DNA of 50,740 nucleotides from Alphaproteobacteria bacterium (GTDB lineage Bacteria; Pseudomonadota; Alphaproteobacteria; Caulobacterales; Caulobacteraceae), in contig JAHJOO010000023.1 of NCBI GenBank assembly GCA_018820275.1, positions 1-50,740 of the forward strand. The letters run 5' to 3'. Position 1 is the first letter of the stretch; each line of letters starts with the position of its first letter. The notes under the pieces were generated by a model, which worked only from the letters and a program-made list of their open reading frames with translations, was not told the origin of the DNA and ran no database searches. The position numbers and the translations under genes are program-made. Shown here one piece after another: positions 25,794 through 34,858 of this stretch.

Positions 25794-26074
25794 GCGAGGG
25801 GGCCTGGGTCCGCCGGACCGTCGGAATCTGCAACCAGCGCGGGCTCCACGCCCGCGCCAGCGCCAAATTCGTCAAGCTGGCCGCCGCCTATGAGAGCGAG
25901 ATCCGGGTCACGCGCGACGGCACCACGGTCAACGCCCTGTCGATCATGGGCCTGCTGATGCTGGGCGCGGGCAACGGCTGCGGGCTGGAGATCGCGGCCG
26001 AGGGACCCGACGCGGCCGAGGCCGTCGAGGCTCTCGCCGATCTGGTCGACCGCAAGTTCGACGAGGGCGAGTGA
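25790..26074 (+). CDS. Phosphocarrier protein HPr
   Basis: 94 residues. The active-site His (His20, Gly-Leu-His-Ala-Arg) and the regulatory Ser51 in NALSIMGLL correspond to His15 and Ser46 of model HPr proteins. Receives phosphate from EI (not in this window) and passes it to the EIIA encoded just upstream; Ser51 is the target of the HprK of the same operon. The complete set chvI-chvG-hprK-EIIA-HPr with overlaps of 32, 4 and 4 nt and a 73-nt gap before EIIA is one transcription unit. The product is called Hpr-like (PtsO/NPr-type) in this clade. Confidence 0.95.
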   Translation: MSEGAWVRRTVGICNQRGLHARASAKFVKLAAAYESEIRVTRDGTTVNALSIMGLLMLGAGNGCGLEIAAEGPDAAEAVEALADLVDRKFDEGE

Positions 26075-26081
26075 GCCCGTC

Positions 26082-26486
26082 CTAGGGGGCGGTGCCGGCC
26101 AGCCGGCGCAGCAGGGCGACGGCCGCCACGGGATCGGTCGCCGCCGTCGCCACCGCCTCGCGCATCAGCGGCTCGACCTCCGGATCGACGCGGGGCATGG
26201 CCATGGACCAGTCGGCGAAGTCGCGCGCGGCGATCTCGCGGCGCAGCACGACCTCGACGCCGAGGTGCCGGGGATCGGCGCTGACGCGGGCCAGAAGCCG
26301 CTCGACCGTCTCGGGCCGGCCCTCGACCACCTGCAGGAAGCGGCCGTCGGCGAAGACGAGGGCGCCGGTGACGCCGTCGCGCCAGTTGTTCTGCCGCGAG
26401 GCGCCGAGGATTTCGGCGATGTCCTGCAGCCGGTCCATCGGCCCGGCGGCGCGGCTGAGGTAGACGATCTGTCTCAGGCCGGCCAT
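26082..26486 (-). CDS. BLUF-domain blue-light photoreceptor
   Basis: 134 residues from ATG at 26486. A short, stand-alone BLUF protein: Tyr in RQIVYLSRA (photochemical Tyr), Asn in [13 protein letters not shown], Gln in FLQVVEG (the flavin-switch Gln), and Trp/Met in ADWSMAMP at the positions corresponding to AppA Trp104 and Met106. All residues needed for flavin (FAD) binding and signalling are present. There is no fused effector; the C-terminal extension of about 30 residues may bind a partner. It is convergent with the HPr gene, with 7 nt between the stops, and lies 59 nt from tRNA-Ala. Partner not evident. Confidence 0.92.
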   Translation of the reverse strand: MAGLRQIVYLSRAAGPMDRLQDIAEILGASRQNNWRDGVTGALVFADGRFLQVVEGRPETVERLLARVSADPRHLGVEVVLRREIAARDFADWSMAMPRVDPEVEPLMREAVATAATDPVAAVALLRRLAGTAP

Positions 26487-26545
26487 GCGCCCCCCCTTCC
26501 CGACACGGGCCGGGCTTGCGGCGCCGGGACGGGGTCGAAAACGCC

Positions 26546-26621
<76 letters not shown>

Positions 26622-26759
26622 GGTTTCCCGGTCCAGGCGAGGGCGCGACATAGGCGGGCGTCCGGCCCCGTGTCAACGGGACGCGCGGCGGAATCCTTTG
26701 GACGCGGCGGCGGGTCCGGCTAGAAGCGGGGAAACCGCTTCGCACTTACGGAACACCCC

Positions 26760-27083
26760 ATGGGCCCCGCCATCGCCGGCTTCATCTGCTTTCTGGTCGC
26801 CACGGCGCTGACCTTCCTCTGGTGGGCGATCGTCGGGACGGTGATCCTGAGCTGGCTGTTCGCCTTCGACGTCATCAACTACCGCAACCGGTTCGTGGCC
26901 CAGATCGCGCAGTTCCTCGACGCCGTGACGGCGCCGATCCTGTCGCCGCTGCGATCGATCATCCCGCCGATCGGGGGGTTCGACCTGTCGCCGCTGGTGG
27001 CGCTGGTGCTGATCTCGGGCATCCAGCGCTACATCCTGCCGATGTCCTGCATCGCGCTGAACGACCTGCTGGGCGGCTTCTGA
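26760..27083 (+). CDS. YggT family membrane protein
   Basis: 107 residues with two or three membrane helices: GFICFLVATALTFLWWAIV with GTVILSWLFAF, and PLVALVLISGIQRYILP. The middle NRFVAQIAQFLDAVTAPILSPLRSIIPP is the YggT family signature (a loop with Pro before the second membrane part). Inner membrane; roles in cell division, osmotic shock and cytochrome or FtsZ placement have been suggested for relatives but are not settled. The start is ATG 26760. It is followed after 81 nt by a dehydrogenase gene on the same strand. Confidence 0.92.
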   Translation: MGPAIAGFICFLVATALTFLWWAIVGTVILSWLFAFDVINYRNRFVAQIAQFLDAVTAPILSPLRSIIPPIGGFDLSPLVALVLISGIQRYILPMSCIALNDLLGGF

Positions 27084-27164
27084 GGCGATCGCGCCCTTGC
27101 GCCCATGGCCCCGCCTTCTAAGGTGCGGGCGACGGGCGGGGCCGTCCGAGTTGATCCGGAAGTC

Positions 27165-28043
27165 ATGAGTTCCATCCGCACAGTCTCCATCCTCGGCGCC
27201 GGCCAGATGGGCGCCGGCATCGCCCAGGCCGTGGCCGTGGGCGGCTATGAGGTGCGCCTGTACGACGTCGACCCCGCGCGCGTCGCCGCGGCCCGGGCCG
27301 AGATCGGCGCCAGCCTGGCCCGCCAGGTCGAGCGCGGCGCGCTCACCGCCGAACAGGGCGCGGCCGCGGGCGCGCGCATCGCGGCGGCGGCGTCGCTGAC
27401 CGAGGTCGGCTCGGCCGATCTGGTCATCGAGGCGGCGGTCGAGGACGAGGCGGTCAAGAAGGCCGTCTTTGCCGAGCTGACGCCGCATCTGTCGGCCGAG
27501 GCGCTGCTGGCGTCCAACACCTCGTCGATCTCGATCACCCGGCTGGCCTCGGCGACGGACCGGCCCGAGCGCTTCATCGGCCTGCATTTCATGAAGCCGG
27601 CGCCGACCATGAAACTGGTCGAGATCGTGCGCGGCATCGCCACCTCGGCGGCCACCTACGACGCGGCCGTGGCCTTCGCCGAGAGCCTGGGCAAGACCAC
27701 CACCAACGCCGAGGACTTCCCGGCCTTCATCGTCAACCGCATCCTCGCGCCGATGATCAACGAGGCGGTGTTCACCCTGTACGAGGGGGTGGGCGACGTG
27801 GCCTCGATCGACGCGGCGCTGAAGCTGGGGGCCAACCATCCGATGGGGCCGCTGGAGCTGGCGGACTTCATGGGGCTGGACGTCGTCCTGGCCATCATGA
27901 ACGTGCTCTACGACGGCCTGGCCGACAGCAAGTACCGGCCCTGTCCCCTGCTGGTGAAGTATGTCGAGGCCGGATGGCTGGGCCGCAAGGCCGGGCGCGG
28001 CTTCTACGACTATTCCGGCGCGACGCCGGTCCCGACGCGATGA
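27165..28043 (+). CDS. 3-hydroxyacyl-CoA / 3-hydroxybutyryl-CoA dehydrogenase
   Basis: 292 residues from ATG 27165 (MSSIRTVSILGAGQMG). The NAD-binding GAGQMGAGIAQAVA opens the protein, followed by VRLYDVD. SNTSSISITRLA, FIGLHFMKPAPTMKLVEI (catalytic His) and AFIVNRILAPMINEAV are family signatures; the C-terminal helical domain ends DYSG. It oxidises 3-hydroxyacyl-CoA to 3-ketoacyl-CoA in beta-oxidation or butanoate metabolism. 292 residues is the stand-alone (Hbd) length, not the fused FadB form. Its stop overlaps the next ATG by 4 nt. Often found with electron transfer flavoprotein genes, which are not in this window. Confidence 0.95.
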   Translation: MSSIRTVSILGAGQMGAGIAQAVAVGGYEVRLYDVDPARVAAARAEIGASLARQVERGALTAEQGAAAGARIAAAASLTEVGSADLVIEAAVEDEAVKKAVFAELTPHLSAEALLASNTSSISITRLASATDRPERFIGLHFMKPAPTMKLVEIVRGIATSAATYDAAVAFAESLGKTTTNAEDFPAFIVNRILAPMINEAVFTLYEGVGDVASIDAALKLGANHPMGPLELADFMGLDVVLAIMNVLYDGLADSKYRPCPLLVKYVEAGWLGRKAGRGFYDYSGATPVPTR

Positions 28044-28600
28044 GGGTCGATTTCGACGATCCGAAGAGCCTGCCGGGGCGCGCGCCGGTGGCGTGGAAGC
28101 GGTCGTCGGCGGCGCTGGTGCTGGCGGCCGTGGCGGGGGTGGCGTGGCCGCCCCTGTGGCTCACCCTGCTGGTGTGGCGGCCGACGACCTGGTTCCGGGG
28201 CGTCGACACCGACTGGCGGCTGATCGTGCTGGCGGTCGGCGTGATCGCCGTGCCGACCCTGCTGTGGTGGCTGCGCCGGGAGCACGCGCGCACGGGGCGG
28301 CCGGGCACGCGGCTGGGCGTGGTGTGGCGCTTCATGTTCTACGGCGGCCTGCTGGCGGTGGCGCTGCAGGGCCTGCTGGCGCTGGTCGTCTCGGTTCTGG
28401 GCTGGATCACCTCGGCCGACGTGGGGCAGGCGATCGGCTTCACCGAGACGGCGCTGCTGCTGTTCGGCGTGGGCGGCCTGCCGCTGGCGGCGGTGGTCGG
28501 GGTCTCCTACGCCCTGTGGGCCGGGCTGTGCGCGGCCTTCATCGCCGTGGAGCCCCGGCCGGAGGTCAGGGACCGGCTGGGCGTGCTGCAGCGCTACTGA
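28040..28600 (+). CDS. Four-helix membrane protein, unknown
   Basis: 186 residues from ATG 28040 in an ATGA overlap with the dehydrogenase, so likely co-translated. Four membrane segments: ALVLAAVAGVAWPPLWLTLL, LIVLAVGVIAVPTLLWWL, FYGGLLAVALQGLLALVVSVLG and ALLLFGVGGLPLAAVVGVSYAL. The loops are basic; a DPKSLPGRAPVAWKR start lies on the cytosolic side. I do not recognise a family. The coupling to a fatty-acid enzyme may be accidental. Codon use is like the neighbours. Confidence 0.8.
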   Translation: MRVDFDDPKSLPGRAPVAWKRSSAALVLAAVAGVAWPPLWLTLLVWRPTTWFRGVDTDWRLIVLAVGVIAVPTLLWWLRREHARTGRPGTRLGVVWRFMFYGGLLAVALQGLLALVVSVLGWITSADVGQAIGFTETALLLFGVGGLPLAAVVGVSYALWAGLCAAFIAVEPRPEVRDRLGVLQRY

Positions 28601-28615
28601 GCCGCCGCAGGCCGG

Positions 28616-30019
28616 TCAGGCCTGCATGGTCCAGCCCTCGACGCCCATGGCCGCCTGGCGGACCGCTTCCGACCGGGTCGGGTGCGGGTGGCTGGTGCGG
28701 GCCAGGTCCTCCGAGGCGCCGCCGAAGGCCATCAGCACGCAGGCCTCGCCGATCAGCTCGCCGGCCTGCGGTCCGTAGATGTGGACGCCCAGGACGCGGT
28801 CGGTGGCCGCGTCGGCCAGCACCTTGGCGAAGCCCTCGCCCTCGTGGTTGATCTTGGCGCGGCTGTTGGCGGTGAAGGGGAATTTGCCCTTGGTGTAGGC
28901 GACGCCCGCGGCCTTCAGCTGCTCCTCGGTCTGGCCGACCCAGGCCACTTCCGGCGTCGTGTAGATCACGCTGGGAACGAGGTTGTAGTCGACGTGGCCG
29001 GCCTTGCCGGCGATCAGCTCGACGGCGGCGACGGCGTCCTCTTCCGCCTTGTGGGCCAGCATCGGGCCGTGGGTCACGTCGCCGATGACCCAGACGCCGT
29101 CGGCGACCCTGAAGTGATCGTTGGCGACGAAGCCGCGGGCGTCGGGCGCGGCGCCGACCGTCTCGAGACCCAGGCCCTGGGTGTAGGGGCGGCGGCCGAT
29201 GGCGACCAGCACCACGTCGGCGGTCAGCGTCGTCGCCTCGCCGCCCTTGGCCGGTTCGACGGTCAGGGTCACGCCGGCCCCATCCGCCGTCGCGCCGGTC
29301 ACCTTCTGGCCCATGCGGAAGGTCATGCCCTGCTTGGTCAGGCCGCGCTGGAAGGCGGTGGCGACCTCGGCGTCCATGCCGGCGCCGATGGAGTCGAGAT
29401 ATTCGATGACGGTGACCTCGGCGCCCAGGCGGCGCCAGACCGAGCCCAGCTCCAGCCCGATCACGCCGGCGCCGATCACCACCATCGACTTCGGCACCGC
29501 CGGCAGCGACAGGGCGCCGGTGGAATCGATCACCTTGCCCGCGACGAACTCCACGCCCGGGAGGGGGGTGGGCTCGGAGCCGGTGGCGATGATGACGTTC
29601 TTCGCCGCATAGGTCGTCGCGCCGTCGGCGCCCTCGACCACGACCCTGCCCGGGCCGTCGAGGCGGCCGCGGCCCTTCAGCCAGTCGACCTTGTTCTTCT
29701 TGAACAGGAACTCGATGCCCTTGGTCAGGGCCGTCACGCTGTCCTGCTTCTGGGCCATCATCTGGCCGAGGTTCAGCTTCGGCGCGACCTCGATGCCCAG
29801 GCCGGCGAAGTCCTTCGACGCCGCCTCGAACAGTTCCGAAGCGTGCAGCAGGGCCTTGGAGGGCATGCAGCCGACGTTCAGGCAGGTGCCGCCGAGGGTT
29901 TCGCGCATCTCGACGCAGGCGACCTTCAGCCCCAGCTGGCCCGCGCGGATGGCGGCGTTGTAGCCGCCGGGGCCGCCGCCGATGATGATGACGTCGTAGG
30001 CGGGGGTCTGGTCGGCCAT
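28616..30019 (-). CDS. lpdA: Dihydrolipoyl dehydrogenase (E3)
   Basis: 467 residues from ATG 30019 (MADQTPAYDVIIIGGG), the standard length. It reoxidises dihydrolipoamide of 2-oxoacid dehydrogenase complexes with NAD. FAD site IIIGGGPGGYNAAIRA, redox disulfide GGTCLNVGCMPSK, the NAD site VVIGAGVIGLELGS, GVWVIGDVTHGPMLAH and the His-Pro-His-Pro-Thr dyad of the active site are all present. The E1 and E2 genes are elsewhere. The upstream residues that remain open before the ATG are not needed. Start is 76 nt from the stop of the unknown membrane protein at 30095-30592 on the same strand. Confidence 0.97.
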   Translation of the reverse strand: MADQTPAYDVIIIGGGPGGYNAAIRAGQLGLKVACVEMRETLGGTCLNVGCMPSKALLHASELFEAASKDFAGLGIEVAPKLNLGQMMAQKQDSVTALTKGIEFLFKKNKVDWLKGRGRLDGPGRVVVEGADGATTYAAKNVIIATGSEPTPLPGVEFVAGKVIDSTGALSLPAVPKSMVVIGAGVIGLELGSVWRRLGAEVTVIEYLDSIGAGMDAEVATAFQRGLTKQGMTFRMGQKVTGATADGAGVTLTVEPAKGGEATTLTADVVLVAIGRRPYTQGLGLETVGAAPDARGFVANDHFRVADGVWVIGDVTHGPMLAHKAEEDAVAAVELIAGKAGHVDYNLVPSVIYTTPEVAWVGQTEEQLKAAGVAYTKGKFPFTANSRAKINHEGEGFAKVLADAATDRVLGVHIYGPQAGELIGEACVLMAFGGASEDLARTSHPHPTRSEAVRQAAMGVEGWTMQA

Positions 30020-30094
30020 GGGGTCCTCGGGCGTCGGGAGAGCACGCGCCGGGAACCTAGCGATCACGGGCGCGGAATCAACCGCGGGGGGCGC

Positions 30095-30592
30095 TCAGAT
30101 CGCCAGTTGGCCGGGCGTCCGCGCCCGCCGCCGGCGGCGCGTGGCCGCGAAGATCAGGAGGCCCAGCACGATCAGGCCGCCCAGCACCAGCCAGACCGGG
30201 TCGACGCCCAGCGAGGCGCCCAGATCGCCCGGCGCGGCGGCCGGGCCGCCGTCCCCCATCGAAGGGCTGGCCGAGCGCGTGGTCATCTCGCTCCCGCCCT
30301 GCCCGCGGTCGAGGGCCAGGCGCAGCGCCGCATCGGCCAGAAAGCCGAGGAAATAGGCCACCACGGCCCGGGGGTTGCCGGCCCCCAGCAGGACGGCCGC
30401 GATCAGGTACAGAACCACCGCGCCGATCCACAGGGCGGCGGTCAGGGTCCCGCCCGAGCCCATCTCGGCCCCCATCCGGGTGACGGCCGCGGCGGGGTCG
30501 GCACCCTCGAGCAGGGGCGACAGCGCGGGCCAGGCCAGCCAGCCGGCGTAGGCCAGAACGGCCAGCAGAAGCAGGGCGCGCAGGATCTTCAT
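30095..30592 (-). CDS. Three-helix membrane protein, unknown
   Basis: 165 residues. Membrane segments: ILRALLLLAVLAYAGWLAW at the start, TLTAALWIGAVVLYLIAAVLLG in the middle and VDPVWLVLGGLIVLGLLIF near the end, followed by a very basic tail (RRRRRART). The loop GNPRAVVAYFLGFLADAALRLAL is moderately hydrophobic. I do not recognise a family. It lies between the kinase homologue (60 nt) and lpdA (75 nt) on one strand. No promoter or terminator is evident between them. Confidence 0.75.
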   Translation of the reverse strand: MKILRALLLLAVLAYAGWLAWPALSPLLEGADPAAAVTRMGAEMGSGGTLTAALWIGAVVLYLIAAVLLGAGNPRAVVAYFLGFLADAALRLALDRGQGGSEMTTRSASPSMGDGGPAAAPGDLGASLGVDPVWLVLGGLIVLGLLIFAATRRRRRARTPGQLAI

Positions 30593-30652
30593 CGGGCAGC
30601 CTTTCCCATTTCGGGACGATCAAACCCCAAATCGTCGCCGACCGCGAGTCCG

Positions 30653-32389
30653 TCAGGCAGCGGCGGGCAGGGCCAGGGTGACCCCGGTCCCGGCGCCGGG
30701 CGCCGACTCGATCGACAGCGACCCGCCCGACTGACGGGCGAAGGCGTGGGCGTGGGCGAGGCCGAGGCCCGCCGCGCCCTCGCGCGTGGTGAAGAAGGGC
30801 TCGACCGCGCGGCGGGCCACGTCGCCGTCCATGCCGGGTCCGTCGTCGCGCACGGTCAGGTTCAGGGTCGCGTCGTCGACCTGCGACAGGCGCACGGCGA
30901 CCGAGCCCCGGCCGGCGGTGGCCTGGGCGGCGTTGGTGACAAGCGCGGCCAGCGCGCCCTCGAGGGCGACGGGATCGACGCGAGCGACCATGGGATCGGA
31001 CGGAACCTCGACCATCAGGTCCACGGTCGGTCCGGCGACCAGCCGCAGCTTGCCCTCCATGCCGCGGAGCACGGCCCCGAGGTCGATCATTTGCACCGGG
31101 GCGGCGTCGTCGCCGTCGGCGAAGGCGGCCAGACGCCGGGTCAGGGTCTCGCCGCGCTGACCGGCGGCCAGGGCGGCCCGGCCCAGCCGGCGCACGCGGT
31201 CGGGTTCCTCGGCCTGGCTGATCATCATGTCGAGCGCGCTGGTCATGACGCCCAGCAGGGCGTGGAAGTCCTGGCTGACGCCGCCGGTCAGGCGTCCGAC
31301 GCCTTCCAGCCGACGGGCGGCCTCCAGCTCGGCCCGGGCCTCGGCGCGGGCGCGTTCGGCCTCGGCCTCGGCGGCTTCGGCGCGGGCGCGCAGCGCCTCC
31401 AGTTCGGGAAGCAGGTCCTCGACCGGCGCGGTGACGGCCTCGGCCTCCGGGGCGGGCTCCGTCTCCGGGCCGGCGCGCTCGCCCGCGGCCAGCAGGGCCT
31501 CGACGGTGCCGTCCTCGGCCCTCAGCGGCAGCAGGTTCCAGCGCGTCCCGGCGGCGGCCCCGCCGCGGACGTCCAGCGGATCGGCGGCGCCGGCGGGCGC
31601 GGTCAGGGCGGCGCGCAGGGCCTGGCGGGCCTCGACCCGCTCGTCCTCGCCGAGGAACAGGTCGGCGAAGTCGCCGCCCAGGATCAGATCGTCGCGGCCG
31701 CTCAGGGCGCGGGCCACGGGATTGGCCTCCGTCACCCGGCCGTCGGGGTCGAGGATGACGAGGGCGCTGGAGGCGGAATCGAAGACGCGGCGCACCAGGG
31801 CGTCGGCGGGCGACAGCTCCGGCGCGAGGGGCGCGTCGGGCTCGACCGGCTGGGTCAGGCCCTCGGTCTCGACGATGGCGGCGGTGGAGCCGATGATCTC
31901 GCCGGTCGCCGTCTCGATCGGCATGGCGGTGACCGAGACCAGCATCTTGCGGCGGGTGGCCGGGTTGGCCAGCAGGTGCTGGAAGCCCTTGACCGTCTGG
32001 CCGCGCAGGGCGCGGGCGCTGGGCAGCAGGTCGGGCGGCACCGGGCGGCCGTCGGGATAGGTGATGCCCCAGGTCGCGGAGTGGAAGCGCAGGCCCAGAA
32101 GCTCGGCGTCGCGGCGGCCCAGCAGCTGGTGGGCGGCGCGGTTGGCGAAAACGAACTTGCCCTGTTTGTCGGTCTCGACGAGGGCCACGGGGATGGCGTT
32201 GAGGATCTCCAGGGTGCGGGTCTCGGCCGCCTCGGCCCTGCGGTTCGCGGCGTCGAGCGCGGAGCCCGTGGCCTCGGTCCGGGTGCGGCGGGTCACGGCC
32301 CAGGCCCACGCCGCGATCGCCAAGGCGAAGCCGAGGACCGCCAGGAGCGCGAACACCAGGGTCCAGTCGATCTGCCCTTCCATGACCAT
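30653..32389 (-). CDS. PAS-PAS sensor-kinase homologue with Gln in place of the phospho-acceptor His
   Basis: 578 residues if started at ATG 32389 (MVMEGQIDW); an open frame to 32431 gives 14 more. One membrane helix (LVFALLAVLGFALAIAAWAW), then two PAS domains (from about 50 and about 215), a coiled-coil Ala/Glu/Arg region, then the kinase core. Homologues read GGVAHDFNNLL at the H-box; here it is GGVSQDFHALL, so residue 373 is Gln (CAG at 31271-31273) and no phospho-acceptor is at the usual position, though a His is 3 residues later. N-box LVTNAAQA, G1 RDDGPGMD, F-box FFTTRE and G2 AAGLGLA are intact. It may be an ATP-binding pseudokinase or regulator, or a kinase for another residue. No response regulator is next to it. 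Confidence 0.85.
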   Translation of the reverse strand: MVMEGQIDWTLVFALLAVLGFALAIAAWAWAVTRRTRTEATGSALDAANRRAEAAETRTLEILNAIPVALVETDKQGKFVFANRAAHQLLGRRDAELLGLRFHSATWGITYPDGRPVPPDLLPSARALRGQTVKGFQHLLANPATRRKMLVSVTAMPIETATGEIIGSTAAIVETEGLTQPVEPDAPLAPELSPADALVRRVFDSASSALVILDPDGRVTEANPVARALSGRDDLILGGDFADLFLGEDERVEARQALRAALTAPAGAADPLDVRGGAAAGTRWNLLPLRAEDGTVEALLAAGERAGPETEPAPEAEAVTAPVEDLLPELEALRARAEAAEAEAERARAEARAELEAARRLEGVGRLTGGVSQDFHALLGVMTSALDMMISQAEEPDRVRRLGRAALAAGQRGETLTRRLAAFADGDDAAPVQMIDLGAVLRGMEGKLRLVAGPTVDLMVEVPSDPMVARVDPVALEGALAALVTNAAQATAGRGSVAVRLSQVDDATLNLTVRDDGPGMDGDVARRAVEPFFTTREGAAGLGLAHAHAFARQSGGSLSIESAPGAGTGVTLALPAAA

Positions 32390-32532
32390 GACGTCGTGCG
32401 CTCCATCCCGGAATGAGGCGCCCGGCGGCACCCTGTCCGGGTTCTTGCAAAAGGCGAACCGGTCGCCCCGAAGGCGACTAGAACGCCGTCGGGCGCGGGT
32501 CCAGCGCCGCGGCCCCGTTTCGGCATGAAGAA

Positions 32533-32567
32533 GGGGCCGGACGTCGCCGCCCGGCCCCCTCGACTGC
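32533..32567 (-). terminator. Terminator of the TonB receptor gene
   Basis: On the minus strand GGGGCCGG pairs with CCGGCCCC across a 10-nt loop (32533-32558), followed by TTCTTC on the 3' side. It lies about 30 nt after the stop of the receptor gene (32591). A strong GC hairpin with a moderate T-rich tail, so a probable intrinsic terminator. Confidence 0.6.
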
Positions 32568-32590
32568 CCCCGGGTGGCCCCGGATCAGGA

Positions 32591-34858
32591 TCAGAAGGCG
32601 ACGCGCATCACCAGCTGGTAGACCGGGCCGGCTTCTTCGGTTTCGACCTCGTACTCGTCGTAGTCGCGCGACATCTGGTCGCCGACGTTCTCGAACTTGT
32701 CGAAGGTCTCGTCCTTGGACGAGTCGAGCAGGTTCGAGCCGGTCAGACGGACGATGACGTTCTCGCCGAACTGCTTCTCGACGAAGATTTCCAGGTCGGC
32801 GCCGTAGGAGGTCGTGACCTCTTCGGCCAGGACGCGGTCGAAGGCGTCGCCCTGCTTGCGGTAGGTCGCGCCGAAGGCGGCGCCCCAGGTCGGCAGGTCC
32901 TGGGTGAAGCCGGCGCTGAAGACGTAGTCCGACTGGCCGTTGAAGCGACGCTCACCGATGAAGTCGGTGATCTCGGAGTCCAGCCAGGAGTAGTTCAGGA
33001 ACACGCCGGTCGACTCCATGCCGATGAAGTCCAGCGGGGTCGAGAGGTCGAACTCGATGCCGTAGACCTTGCCGTCGCCGACGTTGTCCACGGTGTAGAT
33101 GAAGGTGCCGGGTCCGCCCGAACCTTCCAGGCCGGTGTTGGTCTCTTCCACCAGGTCCTGGATGTCGCGGTAGAAGACGTTGATCCCGGCGACGCCGCGG
33201 CGGCCCAGACGACGCTCGAAGCCGAGGTCGAAGCCGGTCGCGATCTCCGACTTCAGGTCGGGGTTGCCGACGAAGTCGCTGTCGCCGAACTCTTCCTCGA
33301 GCAGGGCCGGAGACAGGCGGTTGAAGCTGGGACGACGCACGGTGCGCGCGGCCGAGAAGGTGATCCGGTCGGTGTCGCTGACGGCGTAGCGCAGGCTGAA
33401 GGACGGCAGCAGCTCGGCCTCATCGCTTTCGCTGACCTGGTCGGCCGGGGCGACGGTGCGGTCGGTGATGGTCGTCTCGGTGGTCTCGTAGCGCAGGCCG
33501 GCTTCCCAGGTCAGGGCGCCGTTCTCGCCCGACAGCATGACGTAGGGGTCGAGGCGGGTTTCCTCGATCGACACGTCGCCGCCGGCGACCGGGCTGGAGG
33601 CGCCGAAGGCCGGGACGGCCGGGCGCGGGGTCGGGGCGTTCGGCACGTTGAAGCGGATGCGCGGCGTCTCGGTGATCAGGGCGTCGCGGGTCTTCCAGTT
33701 GCCCTGCAGGCCGAACTCCAGCTCCATGCCGTTGGACAGGTCGAGCTCGTGCTCGATCCCGGCCTTCCACTCCTCGTCCTGGATATCGACGGTGGTCGAA
33801 TCCAGGGTGAAGCGGTCCTCGTCCGGGAAGGCGATGGCGTCGCGCAGGTACTCGGACTCGGCCTCGAACTCGTACTGCTGGTCGTCGATGTTGGCATAGG
33901 CCAGCTTGAAGGTGGTCTCGCCGCCGAACATCTCGCGCTCGTAGCGGGTGCGCAGCGACAGGTTGTCGGTGCGGATGTCGAGATCGTTGTCGTTGATCGT
34001 CAGCAGGTTGGCGTCGTTCTCGATGCCGCCGCGGTACTCGATCGAGTCCTCGTCCTGGTAGCGGTCGGTGCGGATGAACACGCCGGCGATCTCGAACTCG
34101 CCCCCGGCCACGTCGGCCTCATAGGCGGCGTTGAAGGCGTAGTCCGTGCCGTCGCGGACGTCGGTCTGGACCTCGGTGTTGTCGATCGTGCCGCCCGGCT
34201 CGTCGAAGCGGATCGAATACTTGTCCTTCGGGTTGCGGCGGTCCTGGACGTTGGCGCCCAGCAGGACCCGGCCGCCGAGGGCCTCGCCGCCCCAGACCGC
34301 GCCGTAGGTGCCGCCGAACTGGCCGTAGTCGCTGTCCGGGAACATGATGGCGCCCAGACGCACATAGCCGCCGTCCAGCGACAGGGCGTCGCGCAGGACG
34401 ATGTTGATCGTGCCGGCCACGGCGTCGCCCGAGCGGTTGGCCGAGGAGGAGCGGACCACCTCGACCCGCTCGATCAGCTCGGCGGGGATGCGGTCGACGA
34501 AGAAGCTGCGGTCCAGGTTGGCACCGGGGACTTCCTCGCCGTCGATCAGGATCTTGGTGTAGCCGGGCTCGAGGCCGCGCAGGCGGGCGCCGTCGGACTC
34601 CAGAACGTCGGACAGGAAGGTCACCGAGGGCACGCGCTTCAGGGCGTCGCCGACGGTCAGCGGCTCGAAGCGCTGGAAATACTCGCGATCGTAGGACAGG
34701 GTCGGCGCCGTGTCGTCGGTGCGGTTACGGAGCACCGGGCGGCCGGTGACGATGACGTCCTCGACGGACGTGACCGGGCCCTCGGCCTCCTGGGCCTGGA
34801 CGGCCGTGGCGATGGCGAGCGGCGCGAGCGCGGCGCCCATGAACAGCTTCAAGCGCAT
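32591..34858 (-). CDS. TonB-dependent outer-membrane receptor
   Basis: 755 residues. Signal peptide LKLFMGAALAPLAIATAVQA then QEAEG. A TonB-box-like VEDVIVTG is followed by the plug domain (to about 175; GDALKRVPSVTFL, GARLRGLEPGYTKILIDGEEVPG, RVEVVRSSSANRSGDAVAGTI-type stretch) and a 22-strand barrel of alternating residues ending in the C-terminal Phe (YQLVMRVAF) that outer-membrane assembly requires. It imports a ligand using TonB energy. The divergent neighbour is a beta-propeller phytase (35064); phytase genes and TonB receptors are commonly linked, so the ligand may be a phytate-derived inositol phosphate or its metal complex (inference). Confidence 0.95.
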   Translation of the reverse strand: MRLKLFMGAALAPLAIATAVQAQEAEGPVTSVEDVIVTGRPVLRNRTDDTAPTLSYDREYFQRFEPLTVGDALKRVPSVTFLSDVLESDGARLRGLEPGYTKILIDGEEVPGANLDRSFFVDRIPAELIERVEVVRSSSANRSGDAVAGTINIVLRDALSLDGGYVRLGAIMFPDSDYGQFGGTYGAVWGGEALGGRVLLGANVQDRRNPKDKYSIRFDEPGGTIDNTEVQTDVRDGTDYAFNAAYEADVAGGEFEIAGVFIRTDRYQDEDSIEYRGGIENDANLLTINDNDLDIRTDNLSLRTRYEREMFGGETTFKLAYANIDDQQYEFEAESEYLRDAIAFPDEDRFTLDSTTVDIQDEEWKAGIEHELDLSNGMELEFGLQGNWKTRDALITETPRIRFNVPNAPTPRPAVPAFGASSPVAGGDVSIEETRLDPYVMLSGENGALTWEAGLRYETTETTITDRTVAPADQVSESDEAELLPSFSLRYAVSDTDRITFSAARTVRRPSFNRLSPALLEEEFGDSDFVGNPDLKSEIATGFDLGFERRLGRRGVAGINVFYRDIQDLVEETNTGLEGSGGPGTFIYTVDNVGDGKVYGIEFDLSTPLDFIGMESTGVFLNYSWLDSEITDFIGERRFNGQSDYVFSAGFTQDLPTWGAAFGATYRKQGDAFDRVLAEEVTTSYGADLEIFVEKQFGENVIVRLTGSNLLDSSKDETFDKFENVGDQMSRDYDEYEVETEEAGPVYQLVMRVAF

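Noticed and set aside
28682..32416. 1244-codon frame opposite lpdA, membrane protein and kinase genes
   Set aside because: Mirror of three recognisable genes; composition is Gly/Ala/His/Gln-rich without any motif.
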